DNA from: Spirochaetaceae bacterium
GTDB lineage: Bacteria; Spirochaetota; Spirochaetia; SZUA-6; Bin103
DNA length: 38,569 bases
NCBI GenBank assembly: GCA_028820215.1
Contig: JAPPKD010000119.1
Coordinates: 1-38,569 of the forward strand
Direction of reading: 5' to 3'
Shown here: positions 1 through 10,459 of the stretch, piece by piece
Layout: every line of letters begins with the position of its first letter
How positions within the stretch are numbered: position 1 is the stretch's first letter
Notes under the pieces: model-generated
Databases searched by the model: none
What the model was told of the DNA's origin: nothing
The model's input: only the letters and a program-made list of their open reading frames with translations
Program-made: the position numbers and the translations under genes

Positions 1-203
1 GGGACCTGCGCATGATGAAAGTTCAGCAGAAGATCTCCGGCACCTTCCGCAGCGCTGAAGGTGCAGCCGCCTTCTGCCGAACCAGATCCTATATCTCCAC
101 GATCCGCAAGAACGGCGGTAACGTCCTCGACGCCCTCATGACCGTCTTCGAAAGTCGCCCCATGATCCCAACCTGCCTCAAACCGTCCACCCCGGCTGAA
201 TAG
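1..203 (+). pseudogene. IS66-family transposase, C-terminal fragment cut by the window edge
   Basis: The reading frame is open from base 3 and ends at TAG 201-203. It encodes about 66 residues beginning DLRMMKVQQKISGTFRS and continuing through FCRTRSYISTIRKNG, which I recognise as the conserved C-terminal tail of IS66-family TnpC transposases. These DDE enzymes move the element by cutting and rejoining DNA. Only the tail is visible, so I cannot tell whether the full gene is intact outside the window. The bases straight after the stop (TTAC, 204-207) fit the outer end of many IS66 elements, but the other end is not visible. Base composition is less GC-rich than that of the genes that follow. 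Confidence 0.85.
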
Positions 204-259
204 TTACGATTTATTGATCAATCTTGACAGAACGTCGCTGGGAGAGCAACCGTGCAGCC

Positions 260-1393
260 ATGGCCAGCACGGGAACCGACGGACTGCGCGGCGTCGAGGT
301 CGCCGCCACGACCCTTTCGCACATCGACGGCCAGGCCGGACGCCTCACGGTATGCGGATACGCGATCGAGGACATCGCGCCGCGCTGCTCGTTCGAAGAG
401 GCGGCCTTCCTGCTGTTCGAACGCCGCCTGCCGGTGGTCACGGAGCTCGCCGGCTTCTCCCGCGAGCTCGCCTCCGCGCGGACCGTGCCCTCGCCGGTTG
501 CGGAACTCGCGCGTCAGGCCGCTGCCCTCGGCATCGCGCCGATGGACGCGCTGATGACGCTGGCCGCGGCGCTGCGCCGTCCGGACCGCGATCTGCAGCC
601 GGCGGACATCGTTGCCGGCCTGATGACGGCCGCCGGGATGTACGCCGGTTTGCGCGCCGGAGTCGAACCGGCAGCGCCGCCGGAGGAGTGCTCCCACGTC
701 GAAGCGTATCTCCGGCTGACGCTCGGCCGCGCCCCTCACCCGGCCGCGGTACGCGCGCTCGAAACCTATCTGATCACGGTGATGGAGCACGGGCTCAACG
801 CATCGACGTTCGCGGCGCGGGTTGCGGCCTCGGTCCACAGCGATCTCCTGTCGTGCACCGTGGCGGCACTGGCCGCACTCAAGGGGCCCCGCCACGGCGG
901 GGCTCCGGGCCCGGCGCTCGACATGATCGAGGAGATCGAGGACGTCGAGCACGCCGCCGACCATCTGCGCGCCGTGGTCGCGCGCGGCGATCGTCTGATG
1001 GGCTTCGGCCACGGCGTCTACCGCACCCGCGACCCGCGCGCAGACGTCCTTGCCGCGGCGCTGGAAGCGCTGATCGACGCCGGGGTCGACGGTCATCGGC
1101 AGGCGCGGGCGCTGTACGACCAGGCACGCGCCGTCGAGCGCGCGGCGCTGCAGGTGCTGGAGGAGCATCGGCCGCAGGCGCACCTGCAGACCAACGTGGA
1201 GTTCTACACGGCGCTGCTGCTCACCGCCGTCGGGCTGGACCGGGAGCTGTTCACGACCACCTTCGCGGTGGCGCGGGTGGTTGGCTGGCTCGCTCACGCC
1301 ATCGAGCAGCGCGACTCGAACGTCCTGCTGCGCCCCCGAGCCGTCTACCGCGGCGAGCACGGCCGCCGCTGGGCGCCCATCGCCTCCCGCTGA
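260..1393 (+). CDS. citA: citrate synthase, CitA / 2-methylcitrate synthase-like type
   Basis: This is a 377-residue citrate synthase family enzyme, which condenses acetyl-CoA (or propionyl-CoA) with oxaloacetate in the cytoplasm. The catalytic segments are MEHGLNAS (His177), GPRHGGAPG and GFGHGVYRTRDPRA (His251), with the C-terminal VARVVGWLAHAIEQ stretch typical of the family. The usual NVDF catalytic aspartate is replaced by glutamate in NVEFYTA (Glu314), a form I associate with CitA-type paralogues. ATG 260 was chosen because the homologous region starts there; in-frame TTG 224 would add 12 unlikely residues. GGAGAG at 241-246 is rather far upstream for a ribosome site. No other TCA-cycle gene is nearby. 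The exact acyl-CoA preference cannot be told from sequence. Confidence 0.85.
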   Translation: MASTGTDGLRGVEVAATTLSHIDGQAGRLTVCGYAIEDIAPRCSFEEAAFLLFERRLPVVTELAGFSRELASARTVPSPVAELARQAAALGIAPMDALMTLAAALRRPDRDLQPADIVAGLMTAAGMYAGLRAGVEPAAPPEECSHVEAYLRLTLGRAPHPAAVRALETYLITVMEHGLNASTFAARVAASVHSDLLSCTVAALAALKGPRHGGAPGPALDMIEEIEDVEHAADHLRAVVARGDRLMGFGHGVYRTRDPRADVLAAALEALIDAGVDGHRQARALYDQARAVERAALQVLEEHRPQAHLQTNVEFYTALLLTAVGLDRELFTTTFAVARVVGWLAHAIEQRDSNVLLRPRAVYRGEHGRRWAPIASR

Positions 1394-1477
1394 GTGTTGT
1401 CGCGGACTTTCCGTTCCATTCTGCCGGGCTTCACCTTCGGTTTACTCCGCGGACCCCACATTCGTTCCGAAATCACA

Positions 1478-1493
1478 GTCGCCGGAAGGCGAC
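1478..1493 (+). promoter_or_regulatory. small stem-loop touching the ribosome binding site of the secreted-protein gene
   Basis: GTCGCC-GGAA-GGCGAC is a perfect 6-bp stem closed by a GNRA-type tetraloop. It is followed without a gap by the ribosome site GGAGGAGG (from 1494) and ATG 1509. It could stabilise the 5' end of the mRNA or affect ribosome access. It is short and may have no function. Confidence 0.3.
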
Positions 1494-1508
1494 GGAGGAG
1501 GAGCGAAG

Positions 1509-1889
1509 ATGAAGCGCTCAAAGGTATTCGCAATCGCCCTGGTGGCGATCATCGGTGCGGCGGCCGTCGGATCGGCCGTGGAGGTCGTGGGCGAGACGGA
1601 GCATGGGACCCGGCTTGCACCCACGCATCAGATTCTCGACTTGCTCGCGGAGCAAGGGTTCGACGTCGACCAACTCGACGGCGAACGGGCTCAGGACCTG
1701 ATGAAGGAGTTGACGCGGGACGAGGAGGTCTATACCGACCTGAAGGCTCTCATCCACGGCGAGCTCTGGCGCGGTCTGGGCGCCGGCGTCGGGACGCTCA
1801 GCTATGCAGGCGACGACGAAACGGAGGTCGAGATCGTCTACATGGACATCGCCGGCTACATGTGGCGCCTGTACCTCTCGGAGGAGTGA
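1509..1889 (+). CDS. small secreted or periplasmic protein of unknown function
   Basis: The product has 126 residues and I recognise no family. It begins with a clear Sec-type signal: MKRSK followed by a hydrophobic run to about residue 23 (FAIALVAIIGAAAVGSAV). There is no lipobox cysteine and no later membrane segment. The mature part is acidic and probably folded, with aromatic residues near the C-terminus (MDIAGYMWRLYL). A strong Shine-Dalgarno (GGAGGAGG, 1494-1501) precedes ATG 1509 at good spacing, so the start is secure. It lies 115 nt after citA and just before the structured stretch leading to aspS; neither neighbour suggests a role. Confidence 0.65.
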   Translation: MKRSKVFAIALVAIIGAAAVGSAVEVVGETEHGTRLAPTHQILDLLAEQGFDVDQLDGERAQDLMKELTRDEEVYTDLKALIHGELWRGLGAGVGTLSYAGDDETEVEIVYMDIAGYMWRLYLSEE

Positions 1890-1906
1890 CCGTGCGCGCT
1901 GCAGAC

Positions 1907-2006
1907 GGAGGGAGCCGCAGGTAGCACTACCTGAAGCCCCCTCCTGAAGGCCAGCCGAGGTGCCGGTCCCTGCAAGCGGCCAAGCCGATGGGCCGGCGCC
2001 TCGGTT
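1907..2006 (+). other. structured intergenic segment: two consecutive stem-loops, possible terminator or small RNA
   Basis: The first fold pairs GGAGGG (1907-1912) with CCCTCC (1939-1944) and encloses CAGGTA-GCAC-TACCTG (1918-1933). The second pairs AGCCGAGGTGCCGG (1953-1966) with CCGGCGCCTCGGTT (1993-2006), allowing G-U pairs, and is followed by CCTTTCG. It lies in the 187-nt gap between the secreted-protein gene and aspS. The second hairpin could end transcription, but its loop is long (26 nt) and its T-run poor. I could not match it to a known riboswitch, T-box or 6S RNA. Confidence 0.4.
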
Positions 2007-2057
2007 CCTTTCGCGAGCGTAGCACGACGGCGCCCGCGATACGCCATGTCCGCCTCA

Positions 2058-2066
2058 TGGTACGGT
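2058..2066 (+). promoter_or_regulatory. extended -10 promoter element of aspS
   Basis: TGG-TACGGT has the TGN-TANNNT form of an extended -10 box and ends 10 nt before ATG 2077. No convincing -35 box is present. No Shine-Dalgarno lies between it and the start, so the mRNA would have a leader of only a few bases. Confidence 0.45.
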
Positions 2067-2076
2067 CCCGATCCAC

Positions 2077-3843
2077 ATGGGACTGAAACGAACCAAGACA
2101 TGCGGCGAGCTCCGAGCCGCGGACGCCGGGTCACCCGTGGTGCTGGGCGGCTGGGTCGCTTCCCGGCGCGACCACGGCGGCATCCGGTTCCTCAACCTGC
2201 GCGACCGCTACGGCGTGACGCAGGTGGTGGTGGACGAATCCTCCCCGCAGGAAGCGCACGACACCGCGGCAGACCTGCGCGACGAGTACTGCGTCGCGGT
2301 GGCCGGCACGGTGCGCCTGCGCCCCGCCGACATGACCAACGCCGGCCAGGCCACCGGCGAGATCGAGCTGGCCGCGACGCAAATCGAGGTGCTCTCCACC
2401 TGCGACCCGCTGCCGTTTGCGATCGGCGACACGGTCGACGCGCGCGAGGAGCTGCGCCAGACCTACCGCTACCTGGACCTGCGCTCCGGCGTCATGCAGC
2501 GCAATCTGGTCCTGCGCAGCGCCGCCACCGCCGAGGTGCGCGCGGCGCTGACCGACCAGGGCTTTCTGGAGATCGAGACACCCACCATGGTGCGCTCCAC
2601 CCCGGAAGGGGCGCGGGACTTCGTCGTGCCGTCACGGGTCTCGCCGGGACGGTTCTACGCGCTGCCGCAGTCACCGCAGATCTTCAAGCAGCTCCTGATG
2701 GTGAGCGGACTGGACCGCTACTTCCAGATCGCGCGCTGCTACCGGGACGAGGACACGCGCGGCGACCGGCAGCCGGAGTTCACGCAGATCGACATCGAAG
2801 CCAGCTTCGTGGAGCCCGACGACGTATTCGACGCGGTAGAGAGCATGCTCGCGCGCGTATTCGCGTGCTGCCTGGGTCAGACGCTGGATACCCCGTTCCC
2901 GCGCATCACCCACCAGGAGGCGATGGACCGCTACGGCTCCGAGAATCCCGACCTGCGCTTCGAGCTGCCGCTCGTCGACTTCGGCGGAGTCGCCGGCAAG
3001 ACGGACTTCAAGGTGTTCCGCTCGGTCCTGGACGGCGGCGGCGTGGTCAAGGCGCTGACGGTCTCCGGCGACGGCCTGTCGCGCGCCCGTATCGACGCGC
3101 TGGAGCAGCACGCGAAGGCGCAGGGAGCCAAGGGGCTGGCCTGGACGCGTGTCACGGCGGACGGACTGGACGGCGGCATCGCCCGCTTCCTGAGCTCCGT
3201 GGCTCCGCAGGCGATCGAGGCGCTGGATGCCTCTCCGGGCGACGTGGCGCTGTTCGTCGCTGACGGGCGGCAGACCGCCTGCCAGTCCCTCGGCGCGGTG
3301 CGGACGGCGCTCGGTGCGGAACTGCAGCCCGACGGCCACCGCTTCTGCTGGATCACCGACTTCCCGCTGTTCGAGTGGAACGAGGACGAGCAGCGCTGGG
3401 ACCCGAGCCACCACCCGTTCTCGATGCCGCAGGAGCAGGACCTGGAGCGCCTGGAGACCGATCCGGGGTCCGTGCACGGCAAGGTTTATGACCTGGTGCT
3501 CGACGGCGTCGAGCTGGGCTCGGGCTCGATCCGGATCCACGACCGCGCCCTGCAGGAACGAGTGTTCGCCCTGATCGGTATCGACCGGGGCGAAGCCCGC
3601 CGCCGCTTCGGCTTCATGCTCGACGCGTTCCGCTACGGGCCGCCGCCGCACGGCGGCATCGCCTTCGGGCTGGACCGGCTGGTGATGCTGATGGCCGGAC
3701 AGCCCACCATCCGCGAGGTGATCGCCTTTCCCAAGAACACGGCGATGGCGTCGCTGATGGACGGCTCGCCGTCACCGGTCGACGCCGAGCAGCTGGCCCA
3801 GGTGGGCCTGCAGATCACCGCAACGGAGGATGACGATGGGTAA
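2077..3843 (+). CDS. aspS: aspartyl-tRNA synthetase, bacterial type
   Basis: This 588-residue class II synthetase charges tRNA-Asp with aspartate in the cytoplasm; its length matches the family. The N-terminal OB-fold anticodon-binding domain (about 1-110) contains GGWVASRRDHGGIRFLNLRDRYG. The catalytic core shows motif 2 in FQIARCYRDEDTRGDRQPEFTQIDIE and motif 3 in GIAFGLDRLVML. Between them lies the GAD insertion typical of bacterial AspS (about 290-410). ATG 2077 gives the expected N-terminus. There is no Shine-Dalgarno, but a TACGGT -10 box lies 10 nt upstream. The 3' end overlaps the next gene by 8 nt. Whether the enzyme also charges tRNA-Asn cannot be judged here. Confidence 0.97.
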   Translation: MGLKRTKTCGELRAADAGSPVVLGGWVASRRDHGGIRFLNLRDRYGVTQVVVDESSPQEAHDTAADLRDEYCVAVAGTVRLRPADMTNAGQATGEIELAATQIEVLSTCDPLPFAIGDTVDAREELRQTYRYLDLRSGVMQRNLVLRSAATAEVRAALTDQGFLEIETPTMVRSTPEGARDFVVPSRVSPGRFYALPQSPQIFKQLLMVSGLDRYFQIARCYRDEDTRGDRQPEFTQIDIEASFVEPDDVFDAVESMLARVFACCLGQTLDTPFPRITHQEAMDRYGSENPDLRFELPLVDFGGVAGKTDFKVFRSVLDGGGVVKALTVSGDGLSRARIDALEQHAKAQGAKGLAWTRVTADGLDGGIARFLSSVAPQAIEALDASPGDVALFVADGRQTACQSLGAVRTALGAELQPDGHRFCWITDFPLFEWNEDEQRWDPSHHPFSMPQEQDLERLETDPGSVHGKVYDLVLDGVELGSGSIRIHDRALQERVFALIGIDRGEARRRFGFMLDAFRYGPPPHGGIAFGLDRLVMLMAGQPTIREVIAFPKNTAMASLMDGSPSPVDAEQLAQVGLQITATEDDDG

Positions 3844-4417
3844 GTACAGCGACACTCGCCAGGACTTCTGGCGATCGCAGTTCGAGGCGGCCAAGCCGAT
3901 GGGTCCGTACCTTGCCGACGGGAAGGACACGCACCGCGCGAAGTGGGAGGCGATGGCAGAGCGCATCGCACTGGGCGACGAGCAGCGTCAGCGCGCCGCG
4001 ACTTTCGTGCGCACCATGCCGGTGCTGTGCCTGAGCGGCATCTGGTGCGGGGACTGCGTCCGTCAGGGGCCGATCCTGGAGGGGATCGCCGCCGCCTCGT
4101 CGGGGGTCGACCTGCGCTTCGTCGAGCGGGTCGAGGACTCGCTGGCCGCGGAGCTGCGCATCAACGGCGCGCTCAAGGTGCCGGTGGTGGTGCTCTTGTC
4201 GGAGGACTTCTTCGAGGTGGCGCGCATCGGCGACCGCATGCTCAGCACTTACCGCAAGAAGGCGCAGCGCGAGCTGGGCCCGACCTGCGAGGTGGGCCTG
4301 GTGCCGCCGGCCGCGGAAGAGCTGGCGGTCGAGATCGACGAGTGGCTGGACGAGTTCGAGCGTGCGCAGTGGATCCTGCGCCTGTCGCCGCTTCTGCGGG
4401 AGCGTTACGGCGACTGA
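3836..4417 (+). CDS. thioredoxin-fold protein with a WCGDC motif (Thioredoxin_9-like)
   Basis: This is a 193-residue soluble protein with no signal peptide. Its central segment LCLSGIWCGDCVRQGPIL carries a redox-type WCGDC motif at the start of the predicted active-site helix. KVPVVVLLSEDF, further on, fits the conserved cis-proline loop of thioredoxin folds. Both the N-terminal extension (about 55 residues) and the C-terminal helical tail are longer than in classic thioredoxin, as in the thioredoxin_9 group. It probably handles thiol-disulfide exchange in the cytoplasm; the partner is unknown. ATG 3836 is preferred over ATG 3830 because GGAGG (3825-3829) is correctly spaced only for the former. 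It overlaps the aspS stop and is probably translated with it. Confidence 0.8.
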   Translation: MGKYSDTRQDFWRSQFEAAKPMGPYLADGKDTHRAKWEAMAERIALGDEQRQRAATFVRTMPVLCLSGIWCGDCVRQGPILEGIAAASSGVDLRFVERVEDSLAAELRINGALKVPVVVLLSEDFFEVARIGDRMLSTYRKKAQRELGPTCEVGLVPPAAEELAVEIDEWLDEFERAQWILRLSPLLRERYGD

Positions 4418-4435
4418 CGATGGCCCCCGGGGCGG

Positions 4436-6025
4436 TCACATGCCCCAGACGTGGATGTCGACTCCGCGGTCGGACGGGCGGCGGTGGTGGAACACCCTGT
4501 CGTTCCAGCTCCGGTCCTCGTTGCGGTCGAAGATCACCAGATGGCCCGCTTCTGCCGCGCAGCGGTCCACGTAGCCGGCGGTCTGCTCGACTCCTTCGTC
4601 GATGGTGCTCTCCAGGCTCCTTCGCGGGTGCAGCACCTTGCACTCGATCACGAACCGGCTCACGCGGTCGTCCTGCGGCCAGGTGATCAGCAGGTCGGTA
4701 CGTCCACGCCCCAGGCCGTACTCCCGTTCGATGCGCCCGCCGCTGTTGACGACGCGCTGCAAGTACGCCTGCAGCAGAAGCTGCGGACCCGCTTCCCGGT
4801 AGTGAAAGCGCTCCACCCAGTGCTCGGAGTGCTCGCGGAAGAAGCGCTGGAAGGCTTCGAGCAGCGCGACGACGTTCAGACCTCCGTCCGGATCGACGTA
4901 CCACGCCGCTTCCTGGACCAGCCCCTCCTGGGTAGCCCAGGTCAATTCGCGCGGCACGACCTCCGCATAGATCGGATTGGCCATGCGTAACGGCGCATCC
5001 AGAGCGACCAGGCCGAGGTCGCGGACGTATTCCACGTCACGGGCCGTGTGGTCGCTCTCGGTCGCACCACTCAGGATCGGCTCGACGACGCGCCGCACGC
5101 GCTCTTCCTCCAGCCGGTCGGTCAGATAGTCCAGGTGGGTCGCCCGGCGCTGGATGAGGCGCTCGCGAGCCTCCAGGACAGCGGCAGCGACGACCCGGCG
5201 CGTCCGATCTCTCCCGGCTTCCACGGAAAAGCAGGTCTCGGCCGCCAGCGCGTTCACCAGCCACGGTTGACCCCGGGTCTGCGCCCAGACCGTGTCCAGG
5301 GCGTCGGGCGTAAACGCCTGTCCGGTCTCCTCGGTGTGCTGCGCCAGCAACGCCAGCGTCTCGTCCCGCGAAAAGTCGCCCAGTCGGAGCGACTTGGCCT
5401 TGATGTTGAACGGACTGCCGCCGGTGAGGGCGGGTTTGCCGGAGGGGGAGTCGATGCGGTAGTCGGCGACGTCGCGCAGTCCGCACAGGACCACGCTCTG
5501 CGGAAAGCCGCCCGGCCGCCGGTCGTAGCCGGCCCGCAACTGGCGCAGCACCGACAGCAGCGTGTCGCCGACCAGCGTGTCGATCTCGTCGAGCAGCAGG
5601 ATCAGGGGGTTCGGATCGGCCTCGGCCCAGCCGGTCAGCGCCGCACGCAGGGCGCCGTTGGGACCCGACTTCGCCAGGATCGCGGGCCACCGCTCGTCCA
5701 GAAACCCGTCGCCCAAGGTCGCAAGCGCCCGCGATGCCAGTTCGTCGAGGATGGCGCGCAGCGCCTCTTCCTTGTCCTCTCGCGCCGCCTGGGCGCCTTC
5801 GACGTTTGCGTACACGCACCGGTACGTCCCGACGGTGCCGCTGTTGAGCAGGTCGCGCAGCGCCAGCAGCGCCGAGGTCTTGCCCGTCTGGCGCGGCGCG
5901 TGCAGGACGAAGTACTGCTCGTCCCGAACCAGGCCGAGCACATCGTCCAGATCCAGCCGGCTGAGCGGCGGTACGCAGTAGTGCTTGTCGCTGCGGACCG
6001 GGCCGGTGGTGTTGAAGAAGCGCAT
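4436..6025 (-). CDS. AAA-type ATPase with C-terminal PD-(D/E)XK nuclease-like domain
   Basis: The protein has 529 residues. The N-terminal ATPase domain has a Walker A motif APRQTGKT (43-50) and a Walker B motif LILLLDEID (141-149). A helical middle region follows. The C-terminal 90 residues have the PD-(D/E)XK pattern GRTDLLI (Asp444) then FVIECKV (Glu461, Lys463), with a following QTAGY-type helix seen in such nucleases. This layout matches a broad family of uncharacterised ATPase-nucleases, often present in many copies and suspected of roles in defence or mobile elements. It stands alone on the minus strand, convergent with the thioredoxin gene and divergent from the DUF255 gene. ATG 6025 starts the conserved [10 protein letters not shown] segment. 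No Shine-Dalgarno is visible. Confidence 0.8.
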   Translation of the reverse strand: MRFFNTTGPVRSDKHYCVPPLSRLDLDDVLGLVRDEQYFVLHAPRQTGKTSALLALRDLLNSGTVGTYRCVYANVEGAQAAREDKEEALRAILDELASRALATLGDGFLDERWPAILAKSGPNGALRAALTGWAEADPNPLILLLDEIDTLVGDTLLSVLRQLRAGYDRRPGGFPQSVVLCGLRDVADYRIDSPSGKPALTGGSPFNIKAKSLRLGDFSRDETLALLAQHTEETGQAFTPDALDTVWAQTRGQPWLVNALAAETCFSVEAGRDRTRRVVAAAVLEARERLIQRRATHLDYLTDRLEEERVRRVVEPILSGATESDHTARDVEYVRDLGLVALDAPLRMANPIYAEVVPRELTWATQEGLVQEAAWYVDPDGGLNVVALLEAFQRFFREHSEHWVERFHYREAGPQLLLQAYLQRVVNSGGRIEREYGLGRGRTDLLITWPQDDRVSRFVIECKVLHPRRSLESTIDEGVEQTAGYVDRCAAEAGHLVIFDRNEDRSWNDRVFHHRRPSDRGVDIHVWGM

Positions 6026-6077
6026 GGGCGTATCGGGGCGAGGTTCCCGGTGTGTGCCCCGTAGCCTTGACGGTATC

Positions 6078-8258
<2,181 letters not shown>

Positions 8259-8290
8259 TATCCTCTTTGGTCGAGAGAGACGGTGGTGCC

Positions 8291-8887
8291 ATGAGTGCGC
8301 TGGTGGACCCGACGCTGGCGTCCGAGCTGGCCGGCGGCACACCCTCGCAGAGGGTGGATACCCTGTTCGCCTATATGCGTAGGCGCGGCCAGTCCTTCTA
8401 CGATGAATCGGTCACGCAGCTCGAGCACGCGCTACAATGCGCGCACCAGGCCGAGCTGGCCGCCGCCGACCCGGTGCAGGTGGCCGCGGCCCTGCTGCAC
8501 GACCTCGGCCACTTCCTGGTCGACGAGCATGACGATCAGGCCGATTTTCTGACCGAGGACCTGCTCCACGAGGAGATCGGCGCCACGTACCTGCAACCCT
8601 TCTTCATCGAGCGGCTCACCGAGCCGGTACGGCTGCACGTGCCGGCCAAGCGCTACCTGTGCACGACCGATTCCGCCTATCACGACGGCCTGTCGCGCGC
8701 ATCGAAGCGCAGCTTCCAGCTCCAGGGAGGGCCGATGTCCGCCGCCGAGCAGGCGGAGTTCGAGCGCAACCCGCATGCGCGGGATGCGGTGCGGCTGCGC
8801 CGGTGGGACGACCTGGCCAAGGTGAAAGGCTTGGCGACCGCCGGGCTGGAACGCTACCGGGACGCCGTGCGGAGCTGTCTGCGCTGA
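8291..8887 (+). CDS. PhnZ-like HD-domain mixed-valent diiron oxygenase
   Basis: This 198-residue protein matches the phosphonate-associated HD family along its length: SVTQLEHALQCA (His46), the HD motif in AALLHDLGHF (His70-Asp71, His74), TEPVRLHVPAKRYLC, RSFQLQGGPMS and RRWDDLAKVKG. Known members such as PhnZ oxidatively cleave an alpha-hydroxyphosphonate made by a partner dioxygenase (PhnY), or act on related phosphonates, using two irons. No phosphonate gene is seen next to it, so the substrate is unknown. The Tyr and Glu of PhnZ that help bind metal and substrate may correspond to Tyr37 and Glu39 here, but I cannot align their spacing securely. ATG 8291 is 32 nt after the DUF255 gene. Confidence 0.8.
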   Translation: MSALVDPTLASELAGGTPSQRVDTLFAYMRRRGQSFYDESVTQLEHALQCAHQAELAAADPVQVAAALLHDLGHFLVDEHDDQADFLTEDLLHEEIGATYLQPFFIERLTEPVRLHVPAKRYLCTTDSAYHDGLSRASKRSFQLQGGPMSAAEQAEFERNPHARDAVRLRRWDDLAKVKGLATAGLERYRDAVRSCLR

Positions 8888-8909
8888 ACCGGCGCCGGCC
8901 TGCGCGGGC

Positions 8910-9512
8910 CTACAGCAGATGGCCCATCCTGGTGCGCTTGGTCTCCAGGTAGTCCTGGTTGAACGGATTGCCGGAGGTGATCAGCGGAATGCGGTCGGTG
9001 ACCGCGATCCCCTCCGCGCGCAGCCCCTCGATCTTGCCCATGTTGTTGGTCAGCAAGGCGACCGAGCGCACCTTCAGCAGCTCCAGGATGCGCGCGGCGA
9101 TCCGGTAGTCGCGGGCATCGACGGGCAATCCGAGGTGCTGGTTGGCCTCGATCGTGTCCATGCCCTCGTCGTCCTGAAGCCGGTAGGCGTGCAGTTTGTT
9201 GATCAGGCCGATGCCGCGGCCCTCCTGGCGCAGGTAGATCACCGCACCGCACGGCTGCGAGCCGATGTGGTACAGCGCGGCGTCGAGCTGCTCGCGGCAG
9301 TCGCAGCGCTGCGAGCCGAACACCTCTCCGGTCAGGCACTCGGAGTGGACGCGGACCGGGCAGTCCTCCACCCCGTCAATCTCGCCATGGATGATCGCCA
9401 GGTGCTCCTGCGCATGGTCGTCGGTGCTGAACGCGGAGAGCCGGAACTTGCCGAAGCGCGTCGGCAGATCGACGGTGGTCTCCAGTTGCACGCCGTTTCC
9501 GGTCTGTCCCAT
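8910..9512 (-). CDS. ribA: GTP cyclohydrolase II (riboflavin biosynthesis)
   Basis: This 200-residue stand-alone RibA opens GTP to the first riboflavin pathway intermediate, releasing formate and pyrophosphate. The zinc-binding cysteines are in SECLTGEVFGSQRCDC (Cys59, Cys70, Cys72). YLRQEGRGIGLINKLHAYRLQD and LLTNNMGKIEGL are the usual active-site segments. It is not fused to RibB, and no other rib gene is present. ATG 9512 is preferred: a GAGAG ribosome site lies about 6 nt upstream, and a good promoter (TTGACC-N17-TAGGTT) lies 17-45 nt upstream. It converges with the HD-protein gene, the two stops being 22 nt apart. Confidence 0.95.
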   Translation of the reverse strand: MGQTGNGVQLETTVDLPTRFGKFRLSAFSTDDHAQEHLAIIHGEIDGVEDCPVRVHSECLTGEVFGSQRCDCREQLDAALYHIGSQPCGAVIYLRQEGRGIGLINKLHAYRLQDDEGMDTIEANQHLGLPVDARDYRIAARILELLKVRSVALLTNNMGKIEGLRAEGIAVTDRIPLITSGNPFNQDYLETKRTRMGHLL

Positions 9513-9528
9513 TGCGACTCTCTGGCAC

Positions 9529-9557
9529 AACCTATGGCGTAGGCGTTCCTGGGTCAA
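9529..9557 (-). promoter_or_regulatory. sigma-70-type promoter of ribA
   Basis: Reading on the minus strand, TTGACC (9552-9557), a 17-bp spacer and TAGGTT (9529-9534) are followed by 16 nt to ATG 9512. It lies in the gap after the LOG-like gene, so ribA has its own promoter. Confidence 0.6.
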
Positions 9558-9587
9558 CGTTCGCGACCGGGAACGGGATCGGCGCGT

Positions 9588-10433
9588 TCAGGCTCGCCTG
9601 CGGCCTCGGGACGACCGGATGGTCTGCGTGAGCATCGCGAACGCCTCCTCCACGTCGTCGACCTTGTGGACGAGCTCCAGGTCGGCGGCGGTGATGGCTC
9701 CCCACTCCACCAGCTTCTCGAAGTCGACCACGTCATCCCAGTACTCGCGGCCGTAGACGATCACCTGCACGGGGCGCTGCACCTTGCGCGTCTGCAGCAG
9801 GGTCAGCACCTCGAACATCTCGTCCATGGTGCCGTAGCCGCCGGGGAATACCACCAGCGCCCGCGCCAGGTACATGAACCAGAACTTGCGCATGAAGAAG
9901 TAGTGGAACTCCATGGCCAGGCCCGGGGTGATGTAGGGGTTGGGCGCAGGCTCGTGCGGCAGGCTGATGGCCAGGCCGACGCTCTGCCCGCCAGCTTCGG
10001 CGGCGCCCCGGTTGGCGGCCTCCATCATGCCGGGACCGCCGCCGGAGCAGACGACCAGCTCATTCTCGTGCCCGGTTTCCCTGGCCCACGTGGTGAGCCT
10101 GCGTGCCAGCTCGCGGGCATCCTCGTAGTAGGCGGCCAGCCGGATCTGGCGCTGGGCGTAGCGCATCTCGGCGATGGACACGCCGGCTTGCCTGCCGGAG
10201 GCGGCCGCGCCGTAGCGCTGCTCCGCCTCCGCCATGGGAAGGGTCCGGCTCGATCCGAAGAACACGATGGCGTTGCGGATGCGGCGGCGGCGCAGGCGCG
10301 CCTGCGGCTCCAGGTACTCGGAGAGGATGCGCATGGTGCGGGCGTCCCGGCTGCGCAGGAATGCCAGGTTCTCGTACGCCTTGCTGACGGGCTTGGGGTC
10401 GTTCGGCTTGGACTCGTTCGGTTTGTCGCTCAT
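9588..10433 (-). CDS. LOG-like Rossmann-fold protein (TIGR00730 / lysine decarboxylase-like family)
   Basis: This 281-residue protein has the family signature PGGYGTMDEMFEVLTLLQT together with CSGGGPGMMEAANRGAAEAGG. LOG enzymes are nucleotide 5'-monophosphate nucleosidases that release free cytokinin-type bases in plants and some microbes. Bacterial members may simply process nucleotides, and the real substrate here is unknown. The N-terminal 55 residues are charged and proline-lysine rich, making this longer than minimal LOG proteins (about 190 residues). ATG 10433 lies 26 nt after the MoxR stop, so the two genes form one unit. The ribosome site is weak. Confidence 0.85.
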   Translation of the reverse strand: MSDKPNESKPNDPKPVSKAYENLAFLRSRDARTMRILSEYLEPQARLRRRRIRNAIVFFGSSRTLPMAEAEQRYGAAASGRQAGVSIAEMRYAQRQIRLAAYYEDARELARRLTTWARETGHENELVVCSGGGPGMMEAANRGAAEAGGQSVGLAISLPHEPAPNPYITPGLAMEFHYFFMRKFWFMYLARALVVFPGGYGTMDEMFEVLTLLQTRKVQRPVQVIVYGREYWDDVVDFEKLVEWGAITAADLELVHKVDDVEEAFAMLTQTIRSSRGRRRA

Positions 10434-10459
10434 GGCTGGTCGTCCGCGGCGGCCCGCGC

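Noticed and set aside
224..252. TTGACA at 224-229 as a citA promoter
   Set aside because: No acceptable -10 hexamer occurs 16-18 bp downstream.
5048..6064. 338-codon plus-strand frame opposite the ATPase-nuclease
   Set aside because: The minus strand has clear Walker and nuclease motifs; the plus-strand translation has none.
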